Assembly: GCA_000759655.1 (NCBI GenBank)
Contig: KN173939.1
Span: forward strand, 1 to 7,331
Length of the DNA stretch: 7,331 nucleotides
Source: Acidicaldus organivorans
GTDB taxonomy: Bacteria; Pseudomonadota; Alphaproteobacteria; Acetobacterales; Acetobacteraceae
Direction: 5' to 3'
Shown here: positions 7,096 to 7,331 of the stretch, in pieces
Layout: each line of letters opens with the position of its first letter
How positions within the stretch are numbered: position 1 is the first letter of the stretch
The notes under the pieces: model-generated
What the model was told of the DNA's origin: nothing
The model's database searches: none
The model's input: the letters and a program-made list of their open reading frames with translations, nothing else
Translations under genes and position numbers: made by a program

Positions 7096-7107
7096 GTGCG
7101 CGCGCAC
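7096..7107. repeat. 12-base perfect palindrome at the promoter of the DUF4167 gene
   Basis: GTGCGCGCGCAC is self-complementary over all 12 bases and overlaps the -10-like element and the expected transcription start. With the following AT it forms 14 alternating purine-pyrimidine bases, a composition able to adopt Z-DNA. It may be an operator, or simply a GC-rich chance palindrome. Confidence 0.45.
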
Positions 7108-7134
7108 ATTAACCGCCTCCCGCCCGCCTGCCAA
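7106..7134 (-). promoter_or_regulatory. Candidate promoter of the DUF4167 gene
   Basis: On the minus strand, TTGGCA (5 of 6 matches to the -35 consensus) is followed after exactly 17 bases by TAATGT (3 of 6 to the -10 consensus). It lies downstream of the prmC stop and would give a leader of about 155 bases before the DUF4167 start at 6943. Confidence 0.45.
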
Positions 7135-7156
7135 TAGGTATTTTGCGAAATTTCCC

Positions 7157-7170
7157 GCTTCGGCGGAAGC
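7157..7170 (-). repeat. Small hairpin after prmC
   Basis: GCTTC-CGCC-GAAGC on the minus strand, a perfect 5-base stem, begins 21 bases past the prmC stop and is followed by GGGAAATTTCGC. That stretch contains the 8-base palindrome GAAATTTC. It could end or trim the prmC transcript, but the T-run is short and not adjacent. Confidence 0.3.
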
Positions 7171-7190
7171 CGCACCGTGCGCCCAGCCGC

Positions 7191-7331
7191 TCAGCCCAAC
7201 TGATAGGCAAGCGCGCGGGCGATACCGCCGAGATCAACCCGCACCGCCCGCAAAACGAGCCCGCACTCCCGGGCCAGGGCAGTGACGTCCCCCGCCTGCC
7301 CCCGCCCCACTTCGAGAATGGCAATACCGTC
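7191..7331 (-). CDS. prmC: PrmC, release factor glutamine methyltransferase (C-terminal 46 residues only)
   Basis: An open frame enters from the right edge and ends at a TGA at 7191-7193. The visible end, with AILEVGRGQAGDVTALARE and then VDLGGIARALA, matches the C-terminus of alphaproteobacterial PrmC/HemK. There a LEIGxGQ-like strand is followed by a helix and a DLAGIPR-like ending. PrmC methylates the glutamine of the GGQ motif in release factors RF1 and RF2 using S-adenosylmethionine. The catalytic NPPY motif lies outside the window, so the call rests on this short piece plus the DUF4167 gene immediately downstream, a pairing common in Alphaproteobacteria. The coding frame is cut only by the window edge. 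Nothing suggests it is broken. Confidence 0.75.
   Translation of the reverse strand, partial: DGIAILEVGRGQAGDVTALARECGLVLRAVRVDLGGIARALAYQLG

Noticed and set aside
6984..7175. A small leader peptide upstream of the DUF4167 gene, including an ATG near 7110.
   Set aside because: The internal ATG overlaps the predicted -10 element, so it would not be in the transcript. There is no ribosome site and no regulatory codon run.

Overview
The window looks like chromosome from a GC-rich alphaproteobacterium. The main support is at the right end: the C-terminus of PrmC followed on the same strand by a DUF4167 protein, a family typical of Alphaproteobacteria that is often found beside prmC. All complete genes share the same high-GC codon use. 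I see no transposase, integrase, phage gene, CRISPR array, tRNA or rRNA. The species cannot be named from this sequence.

Layout: (1) Positions 65-5048, minus strand, hold a tight three-gene fatty-acid beta-oxidation operon, transcribed right to left. A fused enoyl-CoA hydratase/3-hydroxyacyl-CoA dehydrogenase (fadB-like) comes first, then an acyl-CoA synthetase (fadD-like), then a thiolase (fadA-like). The gaps are 8 and 2 bases. (2) Positions 5049-5454 are a 406-base divergent intergenic region with no credible gene. It holds candidate promoters and a striking cluster of TTGAC/GTCAA half-sites about 40 bases before the rightward gene. (3) Positions 5455-6417, plus strand, encode a flavin-dependent nitronate monooxygenase-family protein. 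(4) Positions 6418-6517 separate two convergent genes and contain a GC-rich hairpin. (5) Positions 6518-6943, minus strand, encode the DUF4167 protein, preceded by a structured leader and a promoter-like sequence. (6) Positions 7191-7331 hold the last 46 codons of prmC, which enters from beyond the right edge.

How the genes work together: the ligase would activate a free acid to its acyl-CoA. The FadB-like protein would hydrate the 2-enoyl-CoA and oxidise the 3-hydroxyacyl-CoA. The thiolase would release acetyl-CoA. The acyl-CoA dehydrogenase that forms the 2-enoyl-CoA is not in the window. The flavoprotein could be co-controlled with the operon through the shared half-site cluster, but its substrate is not evident.

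I found no clearly new biological system. The items most worth checking are the divergent operator, the flavoprotein's link to acyl-CoA metabolism, and the structured leader of the DUF4167 gene.
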